Origin: Bacillota bacterium
GTDB taxonomy: Bacteria; Bacillota; Clostridia; Peptostreptococcales; Anaerovoracaceae
Length of the DNA stretch: 64,000 nt
Assembly (NCBI GenBank): GCA_019420305.1
Contig: JAHZHL010000035.1
Coordinates: 1 to 64,000 of the forward strand
Direction: 5' to 3'
This document shows positions 42,468 through 51,041 of the stretch, piece by piece (positions within the stretch are counted from its first letter, which is position 1; each line of letters opens with the position of its first letter). The translations under genes were made by a program, and so were the position numbers. The notes beneath the pieces were generated by a model. It worked only from the letters and a program-made list of their open reading frames with translations. It was not told where the DNA came from and did not search any database.

Positions 42468-43268
42468 ATGAAAAAAGTATTAACAATCGCCGGTTCGGAC
42501 TCCAGCGGAGGCGCCGGAATTCAGGCAGACATCAAAACCATTACTGCTCACAAAATGTATGCCATGAGCGCCATCACCGCTCTCACTGCCCAGAATACAA
42601 CAGGCGTTTACGGGGTAGTCGATGCCCCTCCCGATTTTGTGGCAGCTCAGCTGGACTGTATTTTTACGGATATTGTACCGGACGCGGTAAAAATCGGTAT
42701 GGTATCTAATCCCGAAATCATTCAGACTATCGCGGAGAAACTTCGGGAATACCAGGCGAAAAATATCGTCATCGATCCGGTCATGATTTCTACCAGCGGC
42801 AGCCGGCTGTTGTCCGATGACGCGCTGGAAACCCTGCACACCGCGCTTCTTCCTCTCGGGACAGTAATTACGCCCAATATCCCCGAAGCGGAAGTTCTCT
42901 GCGGCAGAGAAATTAAAACAAAAAATGATATGCTGCAAGCGGCCGAAGCCATCACGGCTTCTCTGGGCACCGCGGTTCTGATAAAAGGCGGTCATCTTTC
43001 CGGCGATGCCGCGGATCTCCTCTGTCAGACCGGGAATGCTCCAGCTGCTTTTTTGAAAGAGTGGTTTGAGGGTCCACGGGTTGAGAATCCCAACACCCAT
43101 GGAACCGGCTGCACCCTTTCCTCCGCCATTGCCTGTAATCTGGCCGCCGGTCGCAGACTGGAGGAAAGCGTCCGCCGCGCGAAAAAATACCTTACCGGCG
43201 CGCTGAAAGAGCAACTGGATCTGGGAAAAGGCGCAGGACCGCTGGATCACATGTACCGGATACCTTAA
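42468..43268 (+). CDS. thiD: Hydroxymethylpyrimidine/phosphomethylpyrimidine kinase ThiD
   Basis: A 266-residue ribokinase-fold enzyme for both HMP phosphorylation steps. Seen are TIAGSDSSGGAGIQADIKT, VIDPVMISTSG, TPNIPEAEVLCG, LIKGGHLSGDA and the catalytic THGTGCTLSSAIA. Last gene of the thiamine operon; its stop overlaps the converging radA stop by four bases. No thiazole synthase genes (thiG, thiH, thiS, thiF) are in the window. Confidence 0.96.
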   Translation: MKKVLTIAGSDSSGGAGIQADIKTITAHKMYAMSAITALTAQNTTGVYGVVDAPPDFVAAQLDCIFTDIVPDAVKIGMVSNPEIIQTIAEKLREYQAKNIVIDPVMISTSGSRLLSDDALETLHTALLPLGTVITPNIPEAEVLCGREIKTKNDMLQAAEAITASLGTAVLIKGGHLSGDAADLLCQTGNAPAAFLKEWFEGPRVENPNTHGTGCTLSSAIACNLAAGRRLEESVRRAKKYLTGALKEQLDLGKGAGPLDHMYRIP

Positions 43269-44656
43269 AAGGCTTTAATCGCGTCTGTCAGCCGCTTTAC
43301 GCCGACAACCCGGATTCCGGAACTGTCCGCGTCTTTCAGCTTCACCGCGTTTTTTTCCGGCAGCAGGATTCGTTCAAATCCCATTCGCGCCGCCTCCCTG
43401 ACGATCTTTTCGCTGTTCTGCACCGATCGCAAATCACCGGTGAGGCCGATTTCTCCGATGGCAATCGTTTTTCCGGAGCATGGAATTCCCTTGCAGGTCG
43501 AATAAATCGCCAGAGCGACTGCCAGATCCACGGAAGTGCCTTCCGGTCTGAGTCCGCCCACAATATTCACATAGATATCCTGGTTGATGAGGGAAAGTCC
43601 CGCTTTTCTCTCTAAGACTGCCAGAATCATATTGAGCCGTGAAAGATCCACTCCGATGGCAGAGCGTCTGGCGAACCCCACATTGGTGGGCGCCGCCAAA
43701 GCCTGCACTTCCAATAGCAGCGGCCTTGTTCCCTCGTATACGGCACCTGCCATGGAGCCCTCCGCTCCGTCTTCCATCCCCTCAAGAAAGCTTTTGGATA
43801 AATTCTCAATTTCGATCAGCCCTTCTTCCGCCATTTCAAAGGCTCCGATCTCACTGGTTGTCCCGAAACGGTTTTTAAACGCCCTGAGAATCCGCAGCTC
43901 CTGATTGCGCTCCCCGGTGAAATGAAGTACGCAGTCCACCAGGTGTTCTACAATTTTCGGCCCTGCCAGTTCACCGCTCTTTGTTACATGAGCTACAATA
44001 AAAATAGGAATATTATAGGTTTTTCCAACCCGCATCAGTTCGTTTCCACAGGCCCTCACCTGGGAAACGCTGCCCGGCGCCGAGTCCAGCGCTTCCATAT
44101 ACATGGTCTGAATCGAGTCAATGATAACAAAGGTCGGATTGAGATCTTCCGCGATTGCCGCCACATTCTCCATATTGGTCTCCGAAAGGATGAACAGGTT
44201 ATCCGGCACTTCTCTACACACCCGATCCGCCCGCATTTTGATCTGATCTTCAGATTCCTCACCGGAAACATAAAGTACCTTTCCATATTTCCTGGCGATA
44301 TGGGAAGCTGCTTGAATGATGATGGTAGACTTTCCGATACCAGGCTCACCGGAAATCAGTGTTAAAGAACCTTTTACCATTCCGCCCCCCAAAACCCGGT
44401 TCAGTTCGCCGATTCCGGTATCCATTCTCGTATAGCTTCCCGACTTTACCTCTGTAAGTCTGGAAGGCCGATTTTTCGTTTTTCCGGAAGAATCTACCGT
44501 GAGACCGCCCCGCCTTCTTGTATCACTGCCGGAAGCCGGGAGCACCTTTTCCTCCACCATGCTGTTCCACGCGCCGCACACACACTGCCCCTGCCACTTG
44601 GGGCTTTCATATCCGCATTCCTGACAGACGAACACCGTCTTCGCTTTTTTCGCCAT
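43265..44656 (-). CDS. radA: DNA repair protein RadA
   Basis: A 463-residue RecA-like protein for branch migration in recombinational repair. An N-terminal zinc finger (CQECGYESPKWQGQCVCG), Walker A GEPGIGKSTIII, Walker B-like VIIDSIQTMYME, the RadA-specific KNRFG motif (RAFKNRFGTTSEIGAFEM) and the C-terminal Lon-like domain (GGLRPEGTSVDLAVALA) are all present at normal length. Transcribed alone. Confidence 0.97.
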   Translation of the reverse strand: MAKKAKTVFVCQECGYESPKWQGQCVCGAWNSMVEEKVLPASGSDTRRRGGLTVDSSGKTKNRPSRLTEVKSGSYTRMDTGIGELNRVLGGGMVKGSLTLISGEPGIGKSTIIIQAASHIARKYGKVLYVSGEESEDQIKMRADRVCREVPDNLFILSETNMENVAAIAEDLNPTFVIIDSIQTMYMEALDSAPGSVSQVRACGNELMRVGKTYNIPIFIVAHVTKSGELAGPKIVEHLVDCVLHFTGERNQELRILRAFKNRFGTTSEIGAFEMAEEGLIEIENLSKSFLEGMEDGAEGSMAGAVYEGTRPLLLEVQALAAPTNVGFARRSAIGVDLSRLNMILAVLERKAGLSLINQDIYVNIVGGLRPEGTSVDLAVALAIYSTCKGIPCSGKTIAIGEIGLTGDLRSVQNSEKIVREAARMGFERILLPEKNAVKLKDADSSGIRVVGVKRLTDAIKAF

Positions 44657-44721
44657 ATTCCATTACCGTCCTTTTGTTGTTTTTTTCATTATATCATATA
44701 TATAGTTAAATGAAATCGTTC

Positions 44722-44750
44722 TTGACATATATTTCCACATGTTATATTAT
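44722..44750 (+). promoter_or_regulatory. Promoter of the Rpn-like gene
   Basis: TTGACA (44722-44727) and TATTAT (44745-44750) with a 17-base spacer. The start point near 44757 lies just before the ATG at 44759, which supports the later TTG start. Confidence 0.7.
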
Positions 44751-44800
44751 GGAAATATATGGAATCTGCTAAAGTAAATATATCTTTGGGAGGAAACAGC

Positions 44801-45751
44801 TTGTACTTTCAGACGTTTCATTTTATAATTAAAGAAGACACCATCCCTTACCGTACAAACCGGAACTTTAAGGATCGAATGTTTCAGCTTCTGTTCAGCG
44901 AAAAGGACGCGGCCTGGGAATTATTCTGCGCCTTGGAAGGGGACGAGTTTATGGAAAAGGGCGACGCGGGCCGACTGGAATATGACCTTCTGCTTCTGTC
45001 CATTGTAGAGCACCAGTCGACCTGGAGCGAAAATATGCCGCTTCGGGAGCTGGCTTATCTGGGACGAACCTACGAAAAGATACTGGACAATCGCAGAGTT
45101 TATGAAAGGCGGCTTTACCGAATTCCCTCCCCTCATTTCTACGTTCTTTATAACGGAGATGAAGACCGGCCGCTTGAAGTCATTCAAAGGCTGTCAGACG
45201 CGTATCTGCTGCCGGAACATACGCCTTGGGCTGACTTAATGGTAAAAGTCATCAATATCAACTATCAGAAACAGCATCCGATTTTATCCCGGAGCAAAAC
45301 ACTCCGAGAGTACGCTCTTTTTGTGGACACTGTGCGACAAAATCGAAAGCAGTACGGAATGAACCGGGATGAGGCAATTCAAAATGCCGTGCACAGCTGT
45401 GTGGAACGGGGCATCTTGAAAAATTTTTTAGAAACCCATGGAAGCGAGGTGGAAAATATGTTTACACTTGGAATTTCTGAAGAAGAATTTTTCCAGATTC
45501 GTCTGAAGGAATACGGAGAAGAGCTGGCGGAGGAACTGGCGGAAGAAAAAACAAAAGTGCTTGCGGAAGAAAAAGCGAGGGTTCTTGCAGAAGAAAAAGC
45601 GAAAGAGCTAGCGGAGAAAAAAGCGAAAGCTATGACTGATGAAAAGCTAAAGCAAATTGTGAGCAGAATGGCCGCTGACGGCATACCGCCGGCTCAGATC
45701 GCGAAACTGACAGAGCTTCCGCAGGCAACGGTAGCTGCCTATATAAAATAG
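44801..45751 (+). CDS. Rpn family recombination-promoting nuclease/putative transposase, shortened core
   Basis: A 316-residue member of the PD-(D/E)XK Rpn-like family common in Clostridia. Seen are NFKDRMFQLLFSEKDAAWEL, the VEHQSTWSENMPLRELAYL catalytic region, and FYVLYNGDEDRPLEVIQRLSDAY. The stretch between the two motifs is about 16 residues shorter than I expect and lacks the usual ENAIYMGMKND-like block, so catalysis is doubtful. The C-terminus has four 8-residue LAEEKAKx repeats forming a charged helix, then an HTH-like tail. The TTG at 44801 is chosen because GGGAGG lies seven to eight bases before it; the ATG at 44759 would have no leader. Confidence 0.72.
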   Translation: MYFQTFHFIIKEDTIPYRTNRNFKDRMFQLLFSEKDAAWELFCALEGDEFMEKGDAGRLEYDLLLLSIVEHQSTWSENMPLRELAYLGRTYEKILDNRRVYERRLYRIPSPHFYVLYNGDEDRPLEVIQRLSDAYLLPEHTPWADLMVKVININYQKQHPILSRSKTLREYALFVDTVRQNRKQYGMNRDEAIQNAVHSCVERGILKNFLETHGSEVENMFTLGISEEEFFQIRLKEYGEELAEELAEEKTKVLAEEKARVLAEEKAKELAEKKAKAMTDEKLKQIVSRMAADGIPPAQIAKLTELPQATVAAYIK

Positions 45752-45760
45752 AGTTCTTAT

Positions 45761-46600
45761 TTAGCAGCCTTTTCGCGTCCGGCGGCCGGAGGAAAGGACT
45801 GCTGAGATGATGATACTGAGGATGAGAATGGTACCGATTATCGCGATGGATTCAGGGATCGGCACATACCATCCTATGGCAAGGCCCGCCAGTTTCATAC
45901 CTGTAAATGCCAGAATAATGGAAATTCCGTATTTTACATAGGCAAAACGATGATGGAGATGTTCCAGAACAAAATAGAACTGTCTGAGGCCCAGGATCGC
46001 AAAGATATTGGACGTATACACAATGAAAAGATCCGTTGAAACGGAAAATACTGCCGGCACAGAATCCATGGCGAAGATAATGTCCGATCCTTCGATCAGA
46101 CACAGGACCGCGAAAAGAGGAGTAAACAAGCGTTTGCCTCTCTGGTCTTTCACCAGGAACCGATCTCCCGCCACAGCGTTTGTCATCGGAAGAACCTTTG
46201 AAAGCATCCGCAGAAGCAGGCTGTCCCGAGGATCTTTTCCCTCATCGCTGCCTAGCATCTTCAGACCATTGATCATCAATACGCCGCCGAATACATACAA
46301 AATCCACTCAAAATGGCTCACCAGATGCACCCCGAAGAAAATAAAGAAAAAGCGCAGAATAATCGCCCCCGCAATGCCATACCCCAGAATCCGGTGCTGG
46401 GCTTGCTCACGGATACGAAAGCTTGTGAATATAGTAAGAAACACAAAAAGGTTATCCATACTCAAACTCAGTTCGATCAGATAACCTCCCAGAAATTCCA
46501 GCGCTTTCTGCCTGCCTTCTAAAAAACAGATGCTGCCGCAGAAAATCATCGCCAGCAGCACCCAGAAAAGCAGCCATTTTACCGATTTGAAACCTTTCAT
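45761..46600 (-). CDS. TerC family integral membrane protein, copy 2
   Basis: A 279-residue TerC/Alx-family protein with seven to nine membrane segments. The first acidic motif is YLIELSLSMDNLFVFLTIF, and the second is CLIEGSDIIFAMDSVPAVF, both holding the Asp/Glu residues proposed for metal transport. Family members such as Alx and YceF/YkoY are implicated in Mn2+ export or metalation of exported proteins. GGGAG eight bases before the ATG at 46600 sets the start. It lies 45 bases after its paralogue and should be transcribed with it from the manganese riboswitch. Confidence 0.9.
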   Translation of the reverse strand: MKGFKSVKWLLFWVLLAMIFCGSICFLEGRQKALEFLGGYLIELSLSMDNLFVFLTIFTSFRIREQAQHRILGYGIAGAIILRFFFIFFGVHLVSHFEWILYVFGGVLMINGLKMLGSDEGKDPRDSLLLRMLSKVLPMTNAVAGDRFLVKDQRGKRLFTPLFAVLCLIEGSDIIFAMDSVPAVFSVSTDLFIVYTSNIFAILGLRQFYFVLEHLHHRFAYVKYGISIILAFTGMKLAGLAIGWYVPIPESIAIIGTILILSIIISAVLSSGRRTRKGC

Positions 46601-46645
46601 TTCCATCAACTCCCACTGTATCATTTGTATGCGGGAGCTGCCGCA

Positions 46646-47485
46646 TTATGACAGATTCGCGTTTTCCTTCTTCTTTGATACGATGGCAGACGCGATAATG
46701 CTGACCACCAGTACCGTCAGGATCACGCCAATGGAAACCGGAATGGAAATGTGCAGTCCGAACATCAGCCCTGCCAGCTTCACGCCGGTAAACATCAGTA
46801 TTACAGCCACGCCATATTTTACATACTGAAATCGTTCGTGCAGATGTTCTAAAACAAAATAGAGCTGCCGCAGTCCCAGAATCGCGAAAATGTTGGAGGT
46901 ATACACGATCAGCAGATCCGTGGATACGGAAAAGACTGCCGGAACCGAGTCGATAGCAAAAAGAATATCCGATCCTTCAATCAGGCAGAGTACCGCGAAC
47001 AGCGGCGTAAACAGCCGTTTTCCGCCCTCTTTTACCATGAACTTTTCTCCTCTGAATTCTTTTGTCATGGGGAGGACTTTCGCGACCAGCCTTATAATGC
47101 GGCTGTCATGGGGATCTTTTTCCTCTTCCTTTTTAAACATCTTGATCCCGTTAAAAATCAGAATCGCGCCAAATATGTACAGTACCCACTCAAACAGACT
47201 GACGATTTTCACTCCGAAGAAAATGAAAATAAATCGCAGGATAATCGCTCCGGCGATTCCATACCCCAGAACCCGATGCTGGGCATGTTCCCGGATTCCG
47301 TAGCTCATAAAAATCGTAATAAATACGAACAGGTTGTCCACGCTCAGACTGAGCTCAATCAGGTAGCCTCCCAGGAATTCCAGCGCCTTCTGATACCCCA
47401 GAAAATACCAGATTCCAAGACAGAACAGCATTGCCAAAACAATCCAGAAAATAACCCACTTTAAAGACTTCAAAACATGTTTCAA
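46646..47485 (-). CDS. TerC family integral membrane protein, copy 1
   Basis: A 279-residue close paralogue of the next gene, sharing YLIELSLSVDNLFVFITIF, REHAQHRVLGYGIAGAIIL and CLIEGSDILFAIDSVPAVF. The C-terminal membrane helix (VSIGVILTVLVVSIIASAI) ends in a short Lys-rich tail. The start is uncertain: in-frame TTG at 47549 lies inside the riboswitch terminator, so I prefer the TTG at 47485, about 11 bases after GAGAGGAG. That gives both copies the same length. First gene after the yybP-ykoY element, so manganese efflux or homeostasis is the probable role. Confidence 0.88.
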   Translation of the reverse strand: MKHVLKSLKWVIFWIVLAMLFCLGIWYFLGYQKALEFLGGYLIELSLSVDNLFVFITIFMSYGIREHAQHRVLGYGIAGAIILRFIFIFFGVKIVSLFEWVLYIFGAILIFNGIKMFKKEEEKDPHDSRIIRLVAKVLPMTKEFRGEKFMVKEGGKRLFTPLFAVLCLIEGSDILFAIDSVPAVFSVSTDLLIVYTSNIFAILGLRQLYFVLEHLHERFQYVKYGVAVILMFTGVKLAGLMFGLHISIPVSIGVILTVLVVSIIASAIVSKKKENANLS

Positions 47486-47521
47486 TAATTCGTACACTCC
47501 TCTCTTTTCCCGGGGTCCGAA

Positions 47522-47567
47522 AAAAGACCTTAATGTTCCCTTATTCAAGAGAAAACATTAAGGTCTC
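47522..47567 (-). terminator. Terminator of the manganese riboswitch
   Basis: AGACCTTAATGTT and AACATTAAGGTCT form a perfect 13-base stem around a loop of about 16 bases, followed on the minus strand by six or so T residues. The 5' arm overlaps the end of the aptamer (GAGACCTT), the expected switch arrangement: metal binding would prevent the terminator. Confidence 0.9.
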
Positions 47568-47645
47568 GCTATCCTTTCGGAGAATAGAACCAGGCGTTTT
47601 CTGCCGGTTGTTGATTCTATTGCTTGTAAGCTACTCCCCTTTTTG
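47562..47645 (-). ncRNA. mntRS: yybP-ykoY manganese riboswitch
   Basis: On the minus strand the leader reads AAAAAGGGGAGTAGCTT, then CGCCTGGTTCTA, and closes with GCGAGACCTTAA, the conserved blocks of the yybP-ykoY aptamer in correct order. It precedes terC genes, the most common targets of this Mn2+ sensor. The element starts about 25 bases after the EF-G-like stop. Confidence 0.88.
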
Positions 47646-47666
47646 TCCGTTAGTTATGCTGCGCGC

Positions 47667-47695
47667 TTATTTGTCTTCCGCGTTGTACGCGTCAA
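47667..47695 (-). promoter_or_regulatory. Possible promoter of the terC operon inside the EF-G-like gene end
   Basis: TTGACG (47695-47690) and AAATAA (47672-47667) with a 17-base spacer overlap the last codons of the upstream gene. The -10 match is weak. Confidence 0.35.
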
Positions 47696-49622
47696 TGATC
47701 TTCTGCGCGATCTGCGCAGGAACTTCTTCATACCGCTCGAACTTCATGGCAAAGGTTCCTCTCGCCTGCGTCATAGCTCTGAGGGTAATGGCGTAATCGA
47801 AAAGCTCCGCCTGCGGCGCTTCCGCCATCAGCTTCTGTCCGCCGTCCTGCTGCGGTTCCATTCCCAGAATTTTTCCTCTTCTCTTATTCATATCGCCCAT
47901 TACATCGCCCATATATTCATCCGGCACGAAAATATCCAGATGCATTACCGGCTCCAGGAGCACCGGTTTCGCCTCTTTGATACCCTTTTTAAACGCCAGG
48001 GAAGCCGCGATTTTAAATGCCATTTCGTTGGAGTCAACATCATGGTAAGAACCATCATAAAGTTCCGCCTTGACATTCACAACCTTACAGCCCGCGAGAG
48101 GTCCCTTTTCCATGGACTCGATCAGACCCTTTTCAACAGCCGGAACATAGTTCTTCGGAATCGCGCCGCCAAACAGAGATTCTGTGAATTCAAATTCCTG
48201 TTCAGAAGGCGAGAATTTAATATGAACATCTCCGTACTGACCCGCGCCGCCGGACTGCTTTTTATGTTTTCCCTGAACATCGGAAGTTCCCTTGATGGTT
48301 TCACGGTAGGCAATTTTCTGCGGCACCGTCTTCACCTGAACGCCAAAGCGATCCTTCAGCTTTGCCATGATGATGTTCAGCTGCATTTCGCCCTGTCCGC
48401 CCAGCAGTGTCTGATGGGTTTCGTTATTTCTTTCTACCACAAAGGACGGGTCTTCTTCTCTCAGTCTTGTCAGAGAAGTAAAGATTTTATCCTCATCCTT
48501 TTTGTCTACCGGCTCAATGGCCACATAAAGAGATGGCGTCGGGAAGTCCAGCGGCAGATAACGGATAATATCATTTTTATCACAGAGCGTGTCCCCGGAC
48601 AGGGTATGCTGCAGTTTCGCCACCGCTACGATATCTCCCGCTTCCGCGTAATCCAGTTCCTGCTGTTCTTTCCCGCGAAGGAAGAACAGTTTTCCCAGTT
48701 TTTCCATCTTCCCGGTCCGGTCGTTTAAGATTTCCATGCCGGAAGTCAGTTTTCCGGTTACTACTTTCATAACCGAAATCTTGCCTACAAACGGGTCAAC
48801 GATGGTCTTAAATACAAAGGCGGATGGAGAAGCGTCCACAACACACATCCGTTCCACCGGCTCGTTTTTATCGTTAAAGCCCTTATACGGTCCGTGCTGC
48901 AGCGGCGTCGGAACATAAGTAATCAGCAGATCCAGAAGGCCCTCAATTCCGTGTCCCAGGGAGAACGCCGAAGAACATACCGGAACGATTCCTCCCTCGG
49001 AGATTCCCTTTACCAGTCCTTTTTTGATTTCTTCATCGCTGAAGTTGTCTCCGTTAAAATATTTTTCCATCAGCTCATCGTCCGTCATGGCGATGGCTTC
49101 TTTCAGTTCCTCGTCAATATCAGCAGTCAGCGGCCAGCTGAACGGGATCAGCGTATCGCCGAATTTTGCTTTCAGTTCGTCAAAGGTCTTGTAAAAATCA
49201 AACTCATCCTTGTCCCGTTTATTGATTACGATAAATCTAGGCATCTTGTAACGTTCACAAGCTTTCCACGCATGCTCGGTTCCCACCTGAATTCCCGCAC
49301 CGGCGTCCACCAGAATTACCGCGGCTTCTGACGCTCTGAGCGCGGCGTTTACTTCTCCGATAAAATCGAAGTATCCCGGCGTGTCGATGAAATTAATCTT
49401 ATCACCTTTCCACTCTACCGGAACGATGGAGGTGTTGATGGAGAAGCCTTTTTCAATTTCCATTTTGTCGTAGTCGGAAACCGTATTTCCATCTTCCACT
49501 TTTCCCAATCTGTCAATTACTCCTGTAGCCAGAAGCGCCGATTCCAGGAAGGTAGTTTTCCCGCATCCGCCATGTCCAACAAGTGCAACATTTCTGATTG
49601 TCTCGCTTGTATAGCCTTTCAT
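47667..49622 (-). CDS. Elongation factor G-like translational GTPase
   Basis: A 651-residue EF-G paralogue, shorter than the canonical 690. The GTPase motifs are G1 GHGGCGKTT (housekeeping EF-G has AHIDAGKTT), G3 DTPGYFDF and G4 NKRD. The switch I region EKGFSINTSIVPVEW and the C-terminal domain IV/V (GAIPKNYVPAVEKG, QARGTFAMKFERYEEVP) are present. Such EF-G-like proteins of Clostridia are of unsettled function, and may act in recycling or stress translation. AGGAGG lies seven bases before the ATG. Transcribed alone from its own promoter. Confidence 0.88.
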   Translation of the reverse strand: MKGYTSETIRNVALVGHGGCGKTTFLESALLATGVIDRLGKVEDGNTVSDYDKMEIEKGFSINTSIVPVEWKGDKINFIDTPGYFDFIGEVNAALRASEAAVILVDAGAGIQVGTEHAWKACERYKMPRFIVINKRDKDEFDFYKTFDELKAKFGDTLIPFSWPLTADIDEELKEAIAMTDDELMEKYFNGDNFSDEEIKKGLVKGISEGGIVPVCSSAFSLGHGIEGLLDLLITYVPTPLQHGPYKGFNDKNEPVERMCVVDASPSAFVFKTIVDPFVGKISVMKVVTGKLTSGMEILNDRTGKMEKLGKLFFLRGKEQQELDYAEAGDIVAVAKLQHTLSGDTLCDKNDIIRYLPLDFPTPSLYVAIEPVDKKDEDKIFTSLTRLREEDPSFVVERNNETHQTLLGGQGEMQLNIIMAKLKDRFGVQVKTVPQKIAYRETIKGTSDVQGKHKKQSGGAGQYGDVHIKFSPSEQEFEFTESLFGGAIPKNYVPAVEKGLIESMEKGPLAGCKVVNVKAELYDGSYHDVDSNEMAFKIAASLAFKKGIKEAKPVLLEPVMHLDIFVPDEYMGDVMGDMNKRRGKILGMEPQQDGGQKLMAEAPQAELFDYAITLRAMTQARGTFAMKFERYEEVPAQIAQKIIDAYNAEDK

Positions 49623-49661
49623 ATTAAGACCTCCTAAATCTCTTTTTTCAGTAATGGTAAT

Positions 49662-49690
49662 ATTATAGCATTGTTGCGATTTGATAGCAA
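49662..49690 (-). promoter_or_regulatory. Promoter of the EF-G-like gene
   Basis: TTGCTA (49690-49685) and TATAAT (49667-49662) with a 17-base spacer on the minus strand, about 40 bases before the ATG. A weaker GCAAGGA/TCCTTGC hairpin lies upstream at 49731-49758. Confidence 0.75.
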
Positions 49691-49770
49691 TAAAACCCTC
49701 CTATATTTTCTGAATTTTACACAAAAATAAGCAAGGATTCGTTGAAAAACTTCCTTGCGTCAGTATTATC

Positions 49771-49822
49771 AAAACAGATACCGGAAGCGCGCTCTCTCCC
49801 GCTTCCGGTATCTGTTTTGTTT
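49771..49822. terminator. Bidirectional terminator after the alcohol dehydrogenase gene
   Basis: CAGATACCGGAAGC and GCTTCCGGTATCTG (49775-49788 with 49801-49814) are perfect 14-base arms around a 12-base loop. T-rich stretches flank both sides. It closes the eight-gene dehydratase operon on the minus strand. Confidence 0.92.
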
Positions 49823-49850
49823 TATTTATGAATTGGAGGACACACAAAGC

Positions 49851-51014
49851 TTATTCAAATGCCCGCAGAAGAATTTCTTCCACGTCCGTTTCCTTCAGTT
49901 TGCATGGGTTTACAGGCAGCAGTCGGTATTCCATGGTTCCCTGTATAATCTCCGGGAACATTTCTTTCGTAACGCCTACCTCTTTTAATTTCATAGGCAC
50001 CCGCAGATCCCGCGCCAGTTCAAAGACTGCGTCCACGGCAGCCTGCGCGGCCTGCCGGTCTGTCATGCCTTCGGTGGGCTGACCCAGAGCCTGCGCGATT
50101 TGCCCGAATTTTTTCAGATTCCCGACCATGTTTCGCTGCATGCAGTATGGCAGCAGCAGAGCATTCGCCGTGCCGTGGGCTACATGCGCCACCGCACCGA
50201 TGGTCTGAGCGATCCCATGAACCACGCCCAGTCCGCCGTTGAGAAATGCGGCTCCCGCGATGGTGCTGGCAAGAGCCATATTGGTCCGCGCCTCCAGATT
50301 GCTTCCGTCGGAAACCGCGATCCGGAGATTTTCCCCGATCATCCGGATGGCTGCAATGCCCATAGCGTCACTGATAGGCTCCGCATTCAGAGAGACATAG
50401 GATTCAATGGCATGGGTCAAAGCGTCCATGCCGGTTGTCGCTGTTATAAAGGGCGGCATGCCCACATGCAGCGACGGATCAATCAGCGCCATTTTGGGGA
50501 TCAGATTTTCATGAGTGACCGAAACCTTCGTCTGCTCCTGATTATTGGTAATGACCGAAGCTGCCGTCATTTCGCTGCCCGTCCCCGCGGTCGTCGGGAT
50601 ACAGATCAGCGGCAAAATGGGATTCTCCACCTGCTTGGTGCCGCCAAAAAGATAATCCCTTACAGAACCTTCATGGGTCTGAAGCATGCACATGGCCTTG
50701 GCAGTATCAATAGGGCTTCCGCCTCCCACCGCCACGACCACATCCGCGCCGCTCTGCCTTAAAATATCCGCCGCTTCGTCGACCACCTCAATGGTAGGAT
50801 CCGGAATCAGAGCGTCATAAACCTGATAGGGGAACCCTTCCTGATCCAGAGCGTTTGTAATTTTCTCCAGAATTCCGGCAGCCACGATACCTTTATCCGT
50901 AGCGATAAACACCTTCTGAAATCCCAGTTCCTCTCTCAGAATCCTTCCCAGATTTCCGGTAATTCCCACGCCAAAGCGCACCTTGGCCGGCATTTTGTAT
51001 TCAAACTCTTTCAT
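49851..51014 (-). CDS. Iron-containing alcohol dehydrogenase
   Basis: A 387-residue group III alcohol dehydrogenase. NAD contacts lie in VVAVGGGSPIDTAKAM near residue 95; metal ligands are expected from the Asp and His residues of GMDALTHAIESYVS and from GVVHGIAQTIGAVAHVAHG. Members reduce aldehydes or oxidise alcohols and hydroxy acids (1,3-propanediol, 4-hydroxybutyrate, lactaldehyde). It is the last gene of the 2-hydroxyacyl-CoA operon, 27 bases after the CoA-transferase, so it may supply the hydroxy acid or dispose of reducing power. The exact substrate cannot be told by eye. Confidence 0.88.
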   Translation of the reverse strand: MKEFEYKMPAKVRFGVGITGNLGRILREELGFQKVFIATDKGIVAAGILEKITNALDQEGFPYQVYDALIPDPTIEVVDEAADILRQSGADVVVAVGGGSPIDTAKAMCMLQTHEGSVRDYLFGGTKQVENPILPLICIPTTAGTGSEMTAASVITNNQEQTKVSVTHENLIPKMALIDPSLHVGMPPFITATTGMDALTHAIESYVSLNAEPISDAMGIAAIRMIGENLRIAVSDGSNLEARTNMALASTIAGAAFLNGGLGVVHGIAQTIGAVAHVAHGTANALLLPYCMQRNMVGNLKKFGQIAQALGQPTEGMTDRQAAQAAVDAVFELARDLRVPMKLKEVGVTKEMFPEIIQGTMEYRLLPVNPCKLKETDVEEILLRAFE

Positions 51015-51041
51015 ATCATATTCCTTTCCGCAGACTGCGTT

